A DNA stretch of 25,523 bases from Proteromonas lacertae (GCA_002245135.1 NGBS01000629.1:1-25523); one strand, 5' to 3'. Positions 1 to 8,853 are shown, numbered from the stretch's first letter. Made by a program: numbers and translations. Notes: generated from the sequence alone by a model not told the origin.

Positions 1-746
1 TTATGAAACAGATGCCTATGGAAACAAAACACATAAAAATGTGGTAAGTATCCTATCAGAAGCTGATGCTAGTTTTTCAAATATCAAAAAGTTATGTGAT
101 GCTGAAGGAATATCATATTTTCAAAAAGATGGTTCAGAGCATAAAATAGAGTCATTATTGGATAGATCAGTGAGTGTGATAAAAAGATTGTTGTACAAAC
201 ACTTGGTGGATCTGGGATATGATGCACCTACATATATGGCAGATATTGATCACAATGATAAGCATATTATACCAGATATGAATTATAAATTAAAACTCGA
301 TAGTATAATACAGGAAGTGATAGATGATTATAATAACAAGCCATTACCAGGAATTAAAGGATATACACCAAATGAAGTATTCCATAGTCCAGAATTACAA
401 AAACAAATATTACAAAAATCAATTAACTACAACTTAAAGAATTATGAAAAATTGGACCATACTGGTCAAAATATCGAAGTAGATGATTTGGTGAGATTCA
501 AAGAGAGAAGACGTAAAATGGATAAGAACATATACTGGTCAGACAATGTATATAAGATAATCAAGAAAAAATCGATATTCATACAATTTAGGTGATATCA
601 ATGGGAATGACATTCAAGGTTTTTCATTAATTCGATTTAAGCACTATGAGTTGCAGTTAGTGAGAAAAGATGATGCACCAACCACATGGTTTAGAAAAAT
701 ACTGGAGAGACCCAAGAGAAAGAAGGGAGACAAATCAATATTGTAA
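1..746 (+). pseudogene. Integrase, retroviral type (Polinton), 3' part; broken
   Basis: The frame is open from the left window edge, so the N-terminal zinc-binding part and most of the catalytic core are missing from view. The visible part contains the end of an rve-type core: a helix around KIESLLDRSVSVIKRLL, then YNNKPLPGIKGYTPNEVF. The latter matches the Tyr-Asn-x-x-x-His/Pro-x-Gly...Thr-Pro-x-Glu ending of retroviral and Polinton integrases. A basic SH3/chromo-like tail follows (VDDLVRFKERRRKMDKN). Coding-like sequence continues to about 746, and the gene looks broken. In Polintons this enzyme inserts the linear element DNA into the host chromosome. Its position at one edge of the element and pointing away from the capsid genes is usual for the family. 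The chromo-like ending could also belong to an LTR element, but the capsid neighbours argue for a Polinton. Confidence 0.65.
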
Positions 747-1152
747 CGAATAAATTTTTATTATGCTATATATTGTATATGTTGTTTTATTATTATTGGG
801 CATTGGATAGACTAGCTACGATGAGGGCTGCGTTTCTAATTTATAATTATTTATTTATTTATTAAATTAATTTCACAAGGAATTTATGGAAGTTTAATAA
901 TTTTTACTTGGATGTGTTGTTTAATATTGCACCATTGAAATTCGGCTTGAATCATCCTGGCACGGTATATCTAAGTGCCCTTTTTTTATTTAATTGGGAT
1001 CTGATAGACTGTGCAAGGAAAAAAGAGTCATGCAGCTGGCATTAGTGGTTCGATTCCTAGCACAGACTATTAGTAATCCCATTTTTTTTAATTTCTTTTT
1101 TTTTAATATTTTATTATACATATACATATAGTATATTCTATTTTTTATATAT
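747..1152. other. Non-coding spacer with hairpins and oligo-T runs
   Basis: No supported gene is seen. The spacer holds a GGCAC/GTGCC stem (959-963 with 975-979) followed by seven Ts (981-987). A longer imperfect stem follows, pairing GGGAT (996-1000) with ATCCC (1076-1080) and GACTGTGC (1007-1014) with GCACAGAC (1060-1067). Inside that stem, 1047-1057 reads GGTTCGATTCC, an exact RNA polymerase III B-box consensus, and a run of Ts begins at 1082. This could be a decayed tRNA-derived or other pol III unit, but no full cloverleaf can be drawn. Confidence 0.35.
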
Positions 1153-1560
1153 ATGCTTACACTACCACCACAGATTGAATATAAATTACCAGAACTTGAA
1201 TCCAAGGTAACAAAGAAATATCATTTAAGTGGTCCAAACATATACTTGGATTTGTATAGCCTACAATTCCTTATATTTTTTTATCATCGAAAACCTATAT
1301 ATCAATGGTATTTTGAGTTAACACACAAAATGATTAACATGATCATGAGTCAACTTTTGATATTAGTGTTTGTAGGTCCTTGTGACTTAGGAAATAGAGA
1401 TTATCCGAAAGTTACATACACACCAACAATGAAAAAAGTAATCATTAGAATGCCACAAAGATGTTTTAATGGTAAGATGCCAATATTTTTCAAATGTAGT
1501 CATATGGATACAGAGATGATAGAATATATTGAAACTCAAACAATATTTCACCACACATAA
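1153..1560 (+). CDS. Unrecognised 135-aa protein of element 1
   Basis: This is an ATG-started frame of 135 residues, not assigned to any known family. It is Tyr/Phe/Ile-rich, with two hydrophobic stretches (about residues 35-45 and 65-77) that might be buried strands or a weak membrane segment. The C-terminal half is mixed and ends with a Met/Glu-rich helix. It lies between the integrase and protease genes and points the same way as the integrase. The next gene converges on it across a (TA)n-rich tail at about 1590-1612. Polintons usually carry a few lineage-specific genes in this position. The reading is plausible because no longer overlapping frame exists, but coding status rests on length and context only. 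Confidence 0.4.
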   Translation: MLTLPPQIEYKLPELESKVTKKYHLSGPNIYLDLYSLQFLIFFYHRKPIYQWYFELTHKMINMIMSQLLILVFVGPCDLGNRDYPKVTYTPTMKKVIIRMPQRCFNGKMPIFFKCSHMDTEMIEYIETQTIFHHT

Positions 1561-1613
1561 AAAAACAGAAGAAAAAATAATTAAATAATAATTATATATA
1601 TATATATATTATA

Positions 1614-2201
1614 TTATATTAAACCAAATTGTTTTTTCATTAACCTAATTTTTGCTTCACCCACTATTGTATTATAGTCAGTAGCCTTTTTGAAACTACA
1701 CTGATCTCTTAAAATATTTTTCAAAAAATTAATAGCAAAAAAACCACAGTTGGCAGTATTTGAATTTTGATTCTGTGCTCCATTGATTTTAAGTTCATAC
1801 TTTTCATTATGATACTTCTTTAATTTTTTCAAATTTATTTTAAATTCTTCCAAGTGTTGAGGATCTTCACCAAATGAATCATAGTACAGGAATTGCTTCT
1901 TGATATTGTCAACTACTAAAGCCACCCAATGACCTATAGAATCAGGGCTAGCTTGTGTGGTGAGTGTATTGATTATGATTCCCCATTGATTCTTCTTTTT
2001 GGGTATAGGAAGTACAAGCTCGTCCCAGCAGAACACTCCCATGAACTTTCCATGGAAATTATTGAACTCATTTTTCACAATTAACTCTATATCAAAGTTC
2101 GATAAGGCATCTGAAGTGATACTGTTATACAAAACTTTCCTACGTGAAGTTAATTTCTTTACTTTTTTATTATTTCCATTACCTATTCCAAAGTAACTCA
2201 T
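1614..2201 (-). CDS. Adenain/Ulp1-like maturation cysteine protease
   Basis: This is the capsid maturation protease of the element (peptidase family C5/C48 fold). The triad is in the expected order: His in GHWVAL, Asp in YYDSFG, then Gln and Cys in QNQNSNTANCGFF, the oxyanion Gln and nucleophile Cys. Adenain has the same His-acidic-Gln-Cys layout at about 204 residues. From the first in-frame Met (EAMSYFG) this protein is about 195 residues, so I choose 2201 as the start. The open frame runs back to 2297 without another ATG, and that upstream part is Lys/Asp-rich and low-complexity. In adenoviruses this enzyme cleaves minor capsid and core precursors after (M/I/L)xGG or (M/I/L)xGx-G, and sites of that kind occur in the protein encoded at 7304-7828. 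The gene looks whole. Confidence 0.85.
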   Translation of the reverse strand: MSYFGIGNGNNKKVKKLTSRRKVLYNSITSDALSNFDIELIVKNEFNNFHGKFMGVFCWDELVLPIPKKKNQWGIIINTLTTQASPDSIGHWVALVVDNIKKQFLYYDSFGEDPQHLEEFKINLKKLKKYHNEKYELKINGAQNQNSNTANCGFFAINFLKNILRDQCSFKKATDYNTIVGEAKIRLMKKQFGLI

Positions 2202-2331
2202 AGCTTCACTGAGTTGTTTTCCTTTATCATCTTTAGCATCAGTTGACGGCTGTACTTTAATATCTGTTTCTGCTTTAGGAGTAATCAATTTATTCAACTT
2301 CTACTATTATATATATAAATTAACATGAATT

Positions 2332-2865
2332 TTATACCATTTGCTGCATTTGTGACATCTTGATTTGGTTAATTGGATTACTCATATACTCACCCATCTG
2401 CATCCTAGTCTTTGCACTTGCTTGAGCCATTTCATTGTAATTAGGTCTATTCATATTCACATACATGTTAGGACCAAACAAATGCTGATCATCAATCTCT
2501 CTTAAACTATTAGCAAGCGGTATAGCCATTGCATTACCTTCATGTAATGATGTAGATAACATAGAATCGATTGCATTCTGTCTCTCTAAAAATTTTTGCT
2601 CATCATTCAATTTACGAATATCACCTTCATTAGGAGGAGTGTCTTTAGAATTTAACTTAGTAATCTCATCTTTTATTTCATTTAAACGACTGTTTCTCAT
2701 ATCCACTAAATCTTTCGCATTTTCTCTATAAAAATTATTATATAAACTCTGATAATATTTGTCATGTCCTTTATATCCTTCACCTCTCCGTATCTTCTTC
2801 CTTTTGCCTTTACCTCTCATCCGAGCAAACACAGCAAGTAGTATTTTCTTATTTAGTTTTTTCAT
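2332..2865 (-). CDS. Unrecognised basic/coiled-coil 177-aa virion-type protein
   Basis: The 177-residue frame has a very basic N-terminus (residues 1-30, with MRGKGKRKKIRRGEG) that could bind DNA or act as a nuclear signal. A charged helical middle (residues 35-100, many Asn/Lys/Glu) is probably coiled coil, and the C-terminus is rich in Met, Asn and Gln. No known family is recognised. It belongs to the minus-strand block that starts after the spacer at 3940 and ends with the protease, so it may be a minor virion or core protein. An AATATAAGTATTATT motif lies about 50 bases upstream. The frame is intact, with an ATG start at 2865. Confidence 0.5.
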   Translation of the reverse strand: MKKLNKKILLAVFARMRGKGKRKKIRRGEGYKGHDKYYQSLYNNFYRENAKDLVDMRNSRLNEIKDEITKLNSKDTPPNEGDIRKLNDEQKFLERQNAIDSMLSTSLHEGNAMAIPLANSLREIDDQHLFGPNMYVNMNRPNYNEMAQASAKTRMQMGEYMSNPINQIKMSQMQQMV

Positions 2866-2935
2866 AATAACTTAATAGAAAATAAAAAAAACAATTTAAT
2901 TATAATAATAATGTGTAATATAAGTATTATTAATA

Positions 2936-3550
2936 TTATTGAACATAAACAGGCTCGATAGGCTCGCCTTGTATTTCTCTACCTGCAATATCATTACCTA
3001 ATGGTTTATCTTCTTCTGGTTCTGGTTCTTTTACTTTCTCTATTTTCTCTTTCTTTGGATTTGAACTCTTTTCTAATTTCTTCATATATTTGCCTAATTG
3101 ATCTCTGGTTTCTTTCAAAGCTATTTGTAATTCAGCTTTTGTCATACGACTAGGAGGAGGTAATGATGAGTCCCTATCCTTTTTACTATTTTTTCTACCA
3201 CCACCACGTTTGGACTTTGGCTCGTCTAAAGCATTTGATTTTTGTTTCTTGCTAGATCTTCTTTTGGATCTCTCATGTGATCTTGATCTTGATCTGGATT
3301 TATGGGAGTATTTTTTACCTTTTATTGAATTTTTATGAGATGATGATCCATCATTCTGTAATATGTTGTATATATCCTTTGGAGAGAATTGTGATAGTAA
3401 TTCATTGATCATAGCATCACTTGGTTCAGCTTCTGCGATTTTTGGTTTGGACATCTTGGAATCATTTTCATTTATTGACTCTACTTCACTATCAGACTCA
3501 TCAGTAGAACTATCATCACTCACGTATTCAGTTGATTCAGTATCACTCAT
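2936..3550 (-). CDS. Ser/Asp-rich, SR-repeat and basic core-like protein
   Basis: The start is placed at the ATG at 3550 (MSDTESTEYVSDD), giving about 204 residues. The open frame extends upstream to 3643, but that part is Asn/Ile-rich spacer translation. Order of parts: an acidic Ser/Asp/Glu tail (residues 1-35); a short helix (SDAMINELLSQFSPKDIYNIL); an Arg-Ser repeat and Lys/Arg-rich block (KSRSRSRSHERSKRRSSKK, then KSKRGGGRKNSKKDR); a coiled-coil helix (MTKAELQIALKETRDQL); and an acidic Pro/Glu tail. The mixed charge suggests a DNA- or RNA-binding core protein, comparable in character to adenovirus core proteins, but no homology is claimed. The gene sits between two other basic-protein genes in the same direction and looks whole. 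Confidence 0.55.
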   Translation of the reverse strand: MSDTESTEYVSDDSSTDESDSEVESINENDSKMSKPKIAEAEPSDAMINELLSQFSPKDIYNILQNDGSSSHKNSIKGKKYSHKSRSRSRSHERSKRRSSKKQKSNALDEPKSKRGGGRKNSKKDRDSSLPPPSRMTKAELQIALKETRDQLGKYMKKLEKSSNPKKEKIEKVKEPEPEEDKPLGNDIAGREIQGEPIEPVYVQ

Positions 3551-3645
3551 TTTTTTTATTTCTATGTTATGAAAAATAAAATTAACAAAAAGAACAATGA
3601 AAATAATAATAATATAAGTATTATTAGCATTATTAAAAGTCAAGC

Positions 3646-3939
3646 TTACATTCGAGCCACCTTTGATTTTAAATATGCATTCAATAATGCTTGTTGATTA
3701 CTCCCACCTCCATTGAATGGTAATCTACCTCTTCCTGACCTACGTCTTCTACGACCAAATCCCATTGTTGATAATCCATCTGCGATATCGTTCTTTCCAA
3801 ATTCCCTAGCTATTTTGGATGCTATTTTATGATCCTTTGCCCAGTTAAATGCTTTGGAACCCCAATTTTTTAACTTACCCCAGAAAGAACCACCCCTTCT
3901 TCCATAAACGCATCTACGTCTTCTACCACCTTTTGGCAT
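3646..3939 (-). CDS. Small basic pVI/pX-like protein with GGSFWGKLKNWG helix
   Basis: This is a 97-residue, strongly basic protein. It begins MPKGGRRRRC, then RRGGSFWGKLKNWGSKAF. Adenovirus protein VI begins, after protease cleavage at a Gly-Gly site, with a Phe/Trp/Gly-rich amphipathic helix that disrupts endosomal membranes, and this stretch has the same character. A second helix (WAKDHKIASKIAREFG) and an Arg-rich patch (GFGRRRRRSGRGRLPF) follow. The same Gly-Gly-Ser-Phe-Trp module recurs at 7304-7828 and in element 2 at 11641-11823. The likely role is a minor capsid or core protein that contacts DNA with its Arg patches and membranes with its helix. That role is inferred from the motif. 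The frame is intact, and a telomere-like CCCTAACCC lies upstream at 3981-3989. Confidence 0.6.
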   Translation of the reverse strand: MPKGGRRRRCVYGRRGGSFWGKLKNWGSKAFNWAKDHKIASKIAREFGKNDIADGLSTMGFGRRRRRSGRGRLPFNGGGSNQQALLNAYLKSKVARM

Positions 3940-4115
3940 TATGTTATTTCGAATGAAAATAAAGAAATACGATTAAAATACCCTAACCCAGTGCAGAATT
4001 TAACTCCTGTGCAATATGCTAGATAAAATATGACATTAATAGGTTAATAATTAACATAATATCAATATTTGAAATATATTCGTTTCATTTTATTATTTTT
4101 TGTATATTGTGTTCT
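3940..4115. promoter_or_regulatory. Divergent promoter region with telomere-like box
   Basis: This spacer separates the leftward block ending with the protease from the rightward acidic-protein gene. It contains CCCTAACCC (3981-3989), which is telomere-repeat sequence, 42-50 bases before the ATG at 3939. It also contains an AT-rich ATATCAATATT motif (about 4059-4069), roughly 47-57 bases before the ATG at 4116. The second motif is shared with other spacers of the element (near 5889, 7871 and 8890). Its recurrence at a fixed distance from starts makes a promoter role likely. Confidence 0.5.
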
Positions 4116-4553
4116 ATGGATTCAAGCAACCATAATGCCATACATGTTATAGGCATAATGGGTAAAACAAATGATCAAGACCAAAAGAAACATAATTTAC
4201 AAGATAAGATGACTAACGATGACTCTGATGACTATGATCCTGAAGATGATCCAAATGCAAGTGATGTTGATAGTAATGGTAATTTAAAGGATTTCATTGT
4301 TGATGATGTAGAATATGATGCTGAGTTCAATGATGAGGATGAAAATGACACATGGTACGATGATTATGATATTGCAGATATTGTAACACCAGATAGTGTA
4401 ATCCACACCACTAAAAGAAAATTATTAAGTACTATATCTGAATCATTAGATGAATTAGTACCATCAAAAAAACATAAGCATTTGGTCAAGCCAAACATGC
4501 AATGTGAAGATTCAAAAAACCTTGATAAAGAAGAAGATTTAGAAGATCTTTAA
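4116..4553 (+). CDS. Acidic 145-aa protein, unrecognised
   Basis: The start is placed at the ATG at 4116 (MDSSNHN). The protein is very acidic over residues 30-95, with runs such as DDSDDYDPEDDPNASD and DAEFNDEDENDTWYDDYD. It carries the segment NGNLKDFIVDDVEYD, a short hydrophobic-acidic motif that resembles activation-type or partner-binding segments in other large DNA viruses; this likeness is from memory and weak. A basic stretch follows (VPSKKHKHLVKP) that could be a nuclear signal, then an acidic tail. A nuclear regulatory or histone/DNA-mimic role is possible but unproven. It is the first rightward gene after the divergent spacer, and the next gene follows in the same direction. The frame is intact. 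Confidence 0.5.
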   Translation: MDSSNHNAIHVIGIMGKTNDQDQKKHNLQDKMTNDDSDDYDPEDDPNASDVDSNGNLKDFIVDDVEYDAEFNDEDENDTWYDDYDIADIVTPDSVIHTTKRKLLSTISESLDELVPSKKHKHLVKPNMQCEDSKNLDKEEDLEDL

Positions 4554-4610
4554 GTGTTAAGTGATTAAACGTAATTACTTTATTTTTTTTAATTATTTTT
4601 TTTGTTTATC

Positions 4611-5146
4611 ATGAACACTGTACCACCATTACAACATACTGACTCACCTAAAAGTATTGTTAAACCTCTAGATTTCACTGAATTAGAAAGAGCATTACCG
4701 ATTGAAGATGCTGTAAAACCAGTATGTCTATTCAATGAGAAAGATGTAAAGAAAATGGATGTGCATACATATAAAGCTAATTTAGATGTTTTGGAGCATA
4801 GTGAGAAAGCAATATGTGATTGTGAGGGACATGCTGGTTTAGCATTACCAATTGATGAAGAGAGTTTACCACGTGTGAAATTCAATATAACTCAAATTCA
4901 GCATATTTTAGAAATTTTTAAAGAATCTCTAACTCATTATAGAATTCAAACAAGATTTTTTAATCTTAGTGTAGAAGATTGTATAGAGGTGAGTAATAGA
5001 GTCGATGATGCTATAAAATTATGTTAGAAAGATACTGTTCCGTACTCTGCAGTAAAAGTTGGAGTTCATAATGTGTTAATATGTCTATGGGAACGTATAC
5101 GTAATAATGAAAAAGAAGGAAATCACTATGAGTTGAAAGGGAGTTA
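4611..5146 (+). pseudogene. Unrecognised element 1 gene; broken
   Basis: The ATG at 4611 (MNTVPPLQHTD) opens a coding-like stretch that appears to run on to about 5146, but not as a single open frame, so the gene looks broken. The visible part is helical, with few glycines, two Cys close together (AICDCEGHAG), and a C-terminal helix pair (QIQHILEIFKESLTHYRIQT). No family is recognised. It lies downstream of the acidic protein gene on the same strand and converges with the ATPase gene, whose end is about 60 bases away. The Cys-x-Cys pair followed by His might bind metal, but this is only a hint. Confidence 0.4.
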
Positions 5147-5209
5147 GATGAGTATGAGCGGTTAATATGGAACGTGAATCATTGTCTTTGTAAATTTGTG
5201 GGAGTCAAA

Positions 5210-5848
5210 TCAAAAAGAGAATACTATATATAAACTTTCATACAAATTTCTTAAATTAGCCATACTCAGGTTTTTGAATACCAAACAGTAATCAAGCTGT
5301 AAACGAACAGAGGGAGTAATGTCAGTGACATATTGACTTGATATAATTACTTTTGACTTGTAATGACGGTTTGACTTAAGTAATTTAGAAACGGATTTAT
5401 TTCTTAAATCGAATGATATATCATCGAATATAAATATATTCTCTGGGTAATCATAATTATCTTTGTCTATATCTTTGATATTATCTAATACTGCATCCAA
5501 TATATTCACTCTATCTTCATTCACTACTGAATCATAGCAATGGTACTCAATTTGGTTATACTTGAGCATATCAGTGATTTTCTCATATATGATATCCTTG
5601 GATATAGTTGCAACGAAAAAATACACTACTTGGTCATATCCCTTTTTTAGCAAGTGTTGTATCATATTAAATATAAGTGTAGTCTTACCACTGTTTTTCT
5701 TAGCTAAAATAAATATGTTGCAGAATGGCTCCTGAAAATAGTCATATCCAAGGACACTATCTTTGGAACGTTTTCCACATCCTTTGACTACTGTCTCAAC
5801 AGGATTTATGACTATGGTGTTTATTTTTTCTAAATTAACTTTACTCAT
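5210..5848 (-). CDS. A32/FtsK-HerA-type DNA packaging ATPase
   Basis: This is a genome-packaging ATPase of the Polinton/NCLDV A32 group. Walker A is AKKNSGKT (residues 49-56, Lys55) and Walker B is IFIFDD (138-143). A sensor-like SSQY follows (170-173), then the LQLDYCLVFKNLS segment typical of the family. The ATG at 5848 is well supported, with the shared ATATT motif about 45 bases upstream. The product is 212 residues, somewhat short for the family, and its C-terminus ends soon after the LYESL helix, so it may be reduced. The protein would pump element DNA into the capsid made by the neighbouring genes. Close counterparts in element 2 (15560-16230) share the Walker regions and most of the NRHYK...VIISSQY block. 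Confidence 0.85.
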   Translation of the reverse strand: MSKVNLEKINTIVINPVETVVKGCGKRSKDSVLGYDYFQEPFCNIFILAKKNSGKTTLIFNMIQHLLKKGYDQVVYFFVATISKDIIYEKITDMLKYNQIEYHCYDSVVNEDRVNILDAVLDNIKDIDKDNYDYPENIFIFDDISFDLRNKSVSKLLKSNRHYKSKVIISSQYVTDITPSVRLQLDYCLVFKNLSMANLRNLYESLYIVFSF

Positions 5849-5912
5849 AAGAAAAATAACAAAAACATAATTATAAGAAATATAACCGTTATCGATATTA
5901 TTATGATTATTT

Positions 5913-7298
5913 TTAAACTACACTTACAATACCACTTCCATTAATAGTGACCATACGTCCAGTGATGATATAGAAACGATGAGTGATATCATTATTAGTA
6001 AAGTCATTTGTACCAGGTGTTGAAAATTTAAAGGTTATTTTCAAATCAGTAGCCAAAGGTCTACCTGCCTGGTTCTTAATATTGTCCAAGTCCTTAGAAC
6101 CAAAATTCAATATCTCAAAGAACTTGTCATTGAATTTTTCATCTTTTCTGAATATATCAAACCATGAGTCTTGGAAATATTCACGGACAGTCATATAACT
6201 ATCATAATATTGCATAAGTGTATAATCTGGCTGATATACAAAATCATTGATCATTCATTTGAATTGTGCATTTTCAGGTATATGTGCATATCTTTTTAAT
6301 GATTCTATCCATGGCCTATAGATTATGTAACGAACAAATGGTCCATTGGAACTATTCAATGTGAATGAATAATTGAATATGCCAGATCCACCTGATGGTA
6401 CAACAATTTGATGACATCTGAAATCATTGAATTGAATAGGTTTTGATAAGCAGTATTGTTTGGTATTATTGTTGCATTGAGTATCCTTGTTGATATAAGC
6501 ATAGAATTTGAAATTCTTGAATATTGTTTCATTTATATCAACTTCTGCATGTGACACTGTATAGTTTACATTATCTTTTGTTTTATCATTTTTCAATCTT
6601 GCATATTCATCTGGTGTATATGCTTTTAATAAACCATAATTACTTGTGGTTTGAAAACGAATGCATATATACATTCTCTCTCCAAAGAATGCATCACTCT
6701 TTAATGCAGCAAATGTATTGTAAAATTTACCTAATTGTAAGTTGAAATGTAATATAACTGAATCTTTATACTGAACTGCATATGCTGTTGCTGCAGATGC
6801 ACTAGCACTAACTTTTAATTCAACATATTGTGTATTAGGTTCTACTTTCCACTTATTGATATCTTGAACTTTATAATTATGATTATCATCATCCCAATCT
6901 AATTGTATTCCATCATAGTAATTGTCTTGATAGAATATATCAGATCTCTTTCTAACTAATTCATCCATAAATACACGATATGGTTCATATGAATCATCAA
7001 GCTTGACCAGATCTGTTCCAGTCTGGTTACAAATTCTAAAAGAGGCCAAGCCAAACCCTTCTTTAATTCCTCCAATTGTACTTGGATATAAATCATCATC
7101 TTTATTTATAAGTTTCTTACTTAAATCTGCTCTAACAGCACCTACTTCTGAACCTTTTGCTACTGGTTCTGTTTCCACATCTATATCGAATTGGATATAT
7201 GACTTAGCTAAATTGATAATATTATCTCCATTTATCTCCCATCTGATCTCTTCTGTATACGAGTTATCACTTAGAGTATATTCTGATGTTGATCCCAT
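5913..7298 (-). pseudogene. Major capsid protein region (double jelly-roll type), broken
   Basis: This region codes for a large beta-rich protein of roughly 460 residues, placed between the packaging ATPase and the pVI-like gene, where Polintons keep their major capsid gene. The start is taken at the ATG at 7298 (MGSTSEY). Stretches such as INGDNIINLAKSYIQFDIDV near the N-terminus, GIFNYSFTLNSSNGPFVRY in the middle, and FFEILNFGS, DLKITF and HRFYIITGR near the C-terminus have clear counterparts in the element 2 capsid region (13960-15285). This shows one protein family kept in two elements. The fold assignment to double jelly-roll is inferred from family and position, not from a structural match. 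The region looks broken (about one place). It would form the hexon-like shell of the particle. Confidence 0.65.
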
Positions 7299-7303
7299 CG
7301 GAG

Positions 7304-7828
7304 TCAATCTCCCATAATTATAGACTTGAAAACTCTAATCTTATTGTCAATATATCGATTATCGAGACTATTACTACTTTTACGTCTTTTACCAGAACCA
7401 GTCTTTTTCTTTGCTAACAAAAATTTCGGTGTAGTACTTGGACCACCTTTCGTCCAATTCTTTACAGCAAATGGATTAGCCATTCCACCATTTTTTAAAT
7501 AGGGCATACTGCCTGGACCACCACTAATTACACTTTTTACTTCCTTTGGTACTCTATTGAGACCTAATTTTTTAACTTTATTCCAAAAAGAACCACCACT
7601 TATACCACCATCATAATTCCATTCTGCTTGTCCTCCTCTTCTTCTACGTTTTCTACCATATCCTACATTGGATACAACATTACCTAAGGCTGGACCTACA
7701 CCTGGGATTAAACTAGCTGCTGTTGATAAAATTTTTGTTTTCTTAAAGAAATTCTTTACTCCATCCCAGAACTTGCCTTTACCTATGATATACTTACGAT
7801 ATTTCGCTTTTGAACTTCTTTTAACCAT
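7304..7828 (-). CDS. Minor capsid precursor, pVI-like, with protease-type sites
   Basis: This 174-residue basic protein lies directly before the capsid region. It contains two Phe-Trp helix modules: GKGKFWDGVKNFFKK (residues 16-30) and GGSFWNKVKKLG (78-89). Between them lie a Gly/Pro-rich hydrophobic stretch (STAASLIPGVGPALGNVV, 35-52) and an Arg patch (GRKRRRRGG). Three places fit adenain cleavage consensus: IIGK before G18, ISGG before S80 and ISGG before P105. The first two cuts would release products beginning next to a Phe-Trp helix, as happens in adenovirus pVI. The likely job is a scaffold or membrane-active internal protein processed by the protease at 1614-2201. The frame is intact with its ATG at 7828, and its stop lies 5 bases before the capsid start. 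Confidence 0.6.
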   Translation of the reverse strand: MVKRSSKAKYRKYIIGKGKFWDGVKNFFKKTKILSTAASLIPGVGPALGNVVSNVGYGRKRRRRGGQAEWNYDGGISGGSFWNKVKKLGLNRVPKEVKSVISGGPGSMPYLKNGGMANPFAVKNWTKGGPSTTPKFLLAKKKTGSGKRRKSSNSLDNRYIDNKIRVFKSIIMGD

Positions 7829-7942
7829 AATTTGAAATAATTATATTTTTGAGTGATAATATAGTCAATAATATCAATATTGTCATTTAGGGTTAGGGTT
7901 ATGAAGATAAGGAAATTTAGAAGATAAGAAAATGCGATTCAG
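7829..7942. promoter_or_regulatory. Promoter-like spacer with ATATCAATATT and telomere-like box
   Basis: This short AT-rich spacer upstream of the pVI-like gene holds ATATCAATATT (7871-7881), about 43-53 bases before the ATG at 7828. Next to it is TTAGGGTTAGGGTTA (7887-7901), two and a half telomere repeats. The AT-rich motif is shared with the spacers at about 4059, 5889 and 8890. A promoter function is inferred from this repeated spacing. Confidence 0.5.
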
Positions 7943-8853
7943 TCAAAAAAGAAAAAGGGAAAGGGATATGATTGATAATGTGTATAAGTACTTGTATGGA
8001 GAAGCAGAATGTACTGACGATGACTCTGATATGTCATTATTCTGATATGTAATAAATGGTAACTCAGGATTTGAAACGGGTATATTTTCTAATACATTTG
8101 AATCCTGCATAATATTCACTATGTCTAATCTAATGGATATAGAATTAACCCATATCAAAGAAGGACGAAATGGTAAATGAGTAAATGGGAATGGCTTAAC
8201 CATAATTTCTTGTTGATTCTCTGGTTCTTCAGATGGAATATATTCTTTAAAACAACACCAGTAATTGTTTTTGGGTATACCTAATATTTTGTAACTAAGA
8301 TCTTTGGTGATGATCTCTAATTTTTCTATCCAATATACTGGGTCTTTTTGATAGTATATTATATTCATATCATTAGCTACCTCAATATGATATGTTTGAT
8401 TATCATCGAAATTGTCTATACGAAATAAATCTCCTTTTCCTTCTATAATAGACACATGTGAACCTTTAGTATTATATGCATCATCTTTTATTCCAAAAAC
8501 ATCATATGTCATATTTTTGACTAAATATTAATCATACTTAATATCTGAGTTTCATCATAGAATCCTTCTGGTATTTTGAGGTGTTTTATGATGTTTGGAT
8601 ACTTTGGTGTATCTACTTGAACATCATGTCTCCATCCCAATGTGAATACTAATGAAAACTCATCATTTGTTTCTTCCTGTATAGTTGGGAATGAATTGGG
8701 TATAACAGCATGTAATAAGCTGACATGAGTATAATCATCATCGAATGATTGCAATTTTAATGTCTTCTTATACTTGTTTCCTCCACACATGGAATCAGAT
8801 AATACAATCATATCAGAATTTAAGTAGTATACACGATGATTCGAAACTAACAT
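7943..8853 (-). pseudogene. Minor capsid (penton, single jelly-roll) region, broken
   Basis: The first part, beginning MLVSNHRVYYLNSD at the ATG at 8853, carries the hallmarks of the Polinton penton protein. These are THVSLLHAVIPNSFPTIQ, the strand-plus-IPNS signature near the N-terminus, and IPEGFYDETQILSMIN, the 'G-x-Y ... leucine' turn that follows. The downstream part is beta-rich with many Trp and Tyr residues (YWIEKLEIITKDLSYKIL, LIWVNSISIRLDIVN), consistent with the rest of a jelly roll. The whole region would encode about 300 residues, near the family's usual size, but it looks broken (about one place). In Polintons the penton closes the capsid vertices. The palindromic promoter-like motif at 8885-8910 lies just upstream. 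No equivalent is visible in element 2. Confidence 0.6.

Noticed and set aside
996-1080. Functional tRNA gene
   Set aside because: The B-box is exact, but no cloverleaf fits: the T stem has mismatches, no anticodon arm is found, and the acceptor pairing does not abut the T arm.
4589-4885. 98-aa minus-strand frame opposite the gene at 4611
   Set aside because: Antisense shadow of a better-supported coding stretch.
6524-6745. His/Leu/Tyr-rich plus-strand frame
   Set aside because: Antisense of the capsid region; no independent support.
7887-7901. Interstitial telomere repeat as a chromosome-fusion scar
   Set aside because: Only two and a half units, inside a compact promoter-like spacer of the element, with a similar box at 3981; a fusion scar would be longer and lie outside the element.
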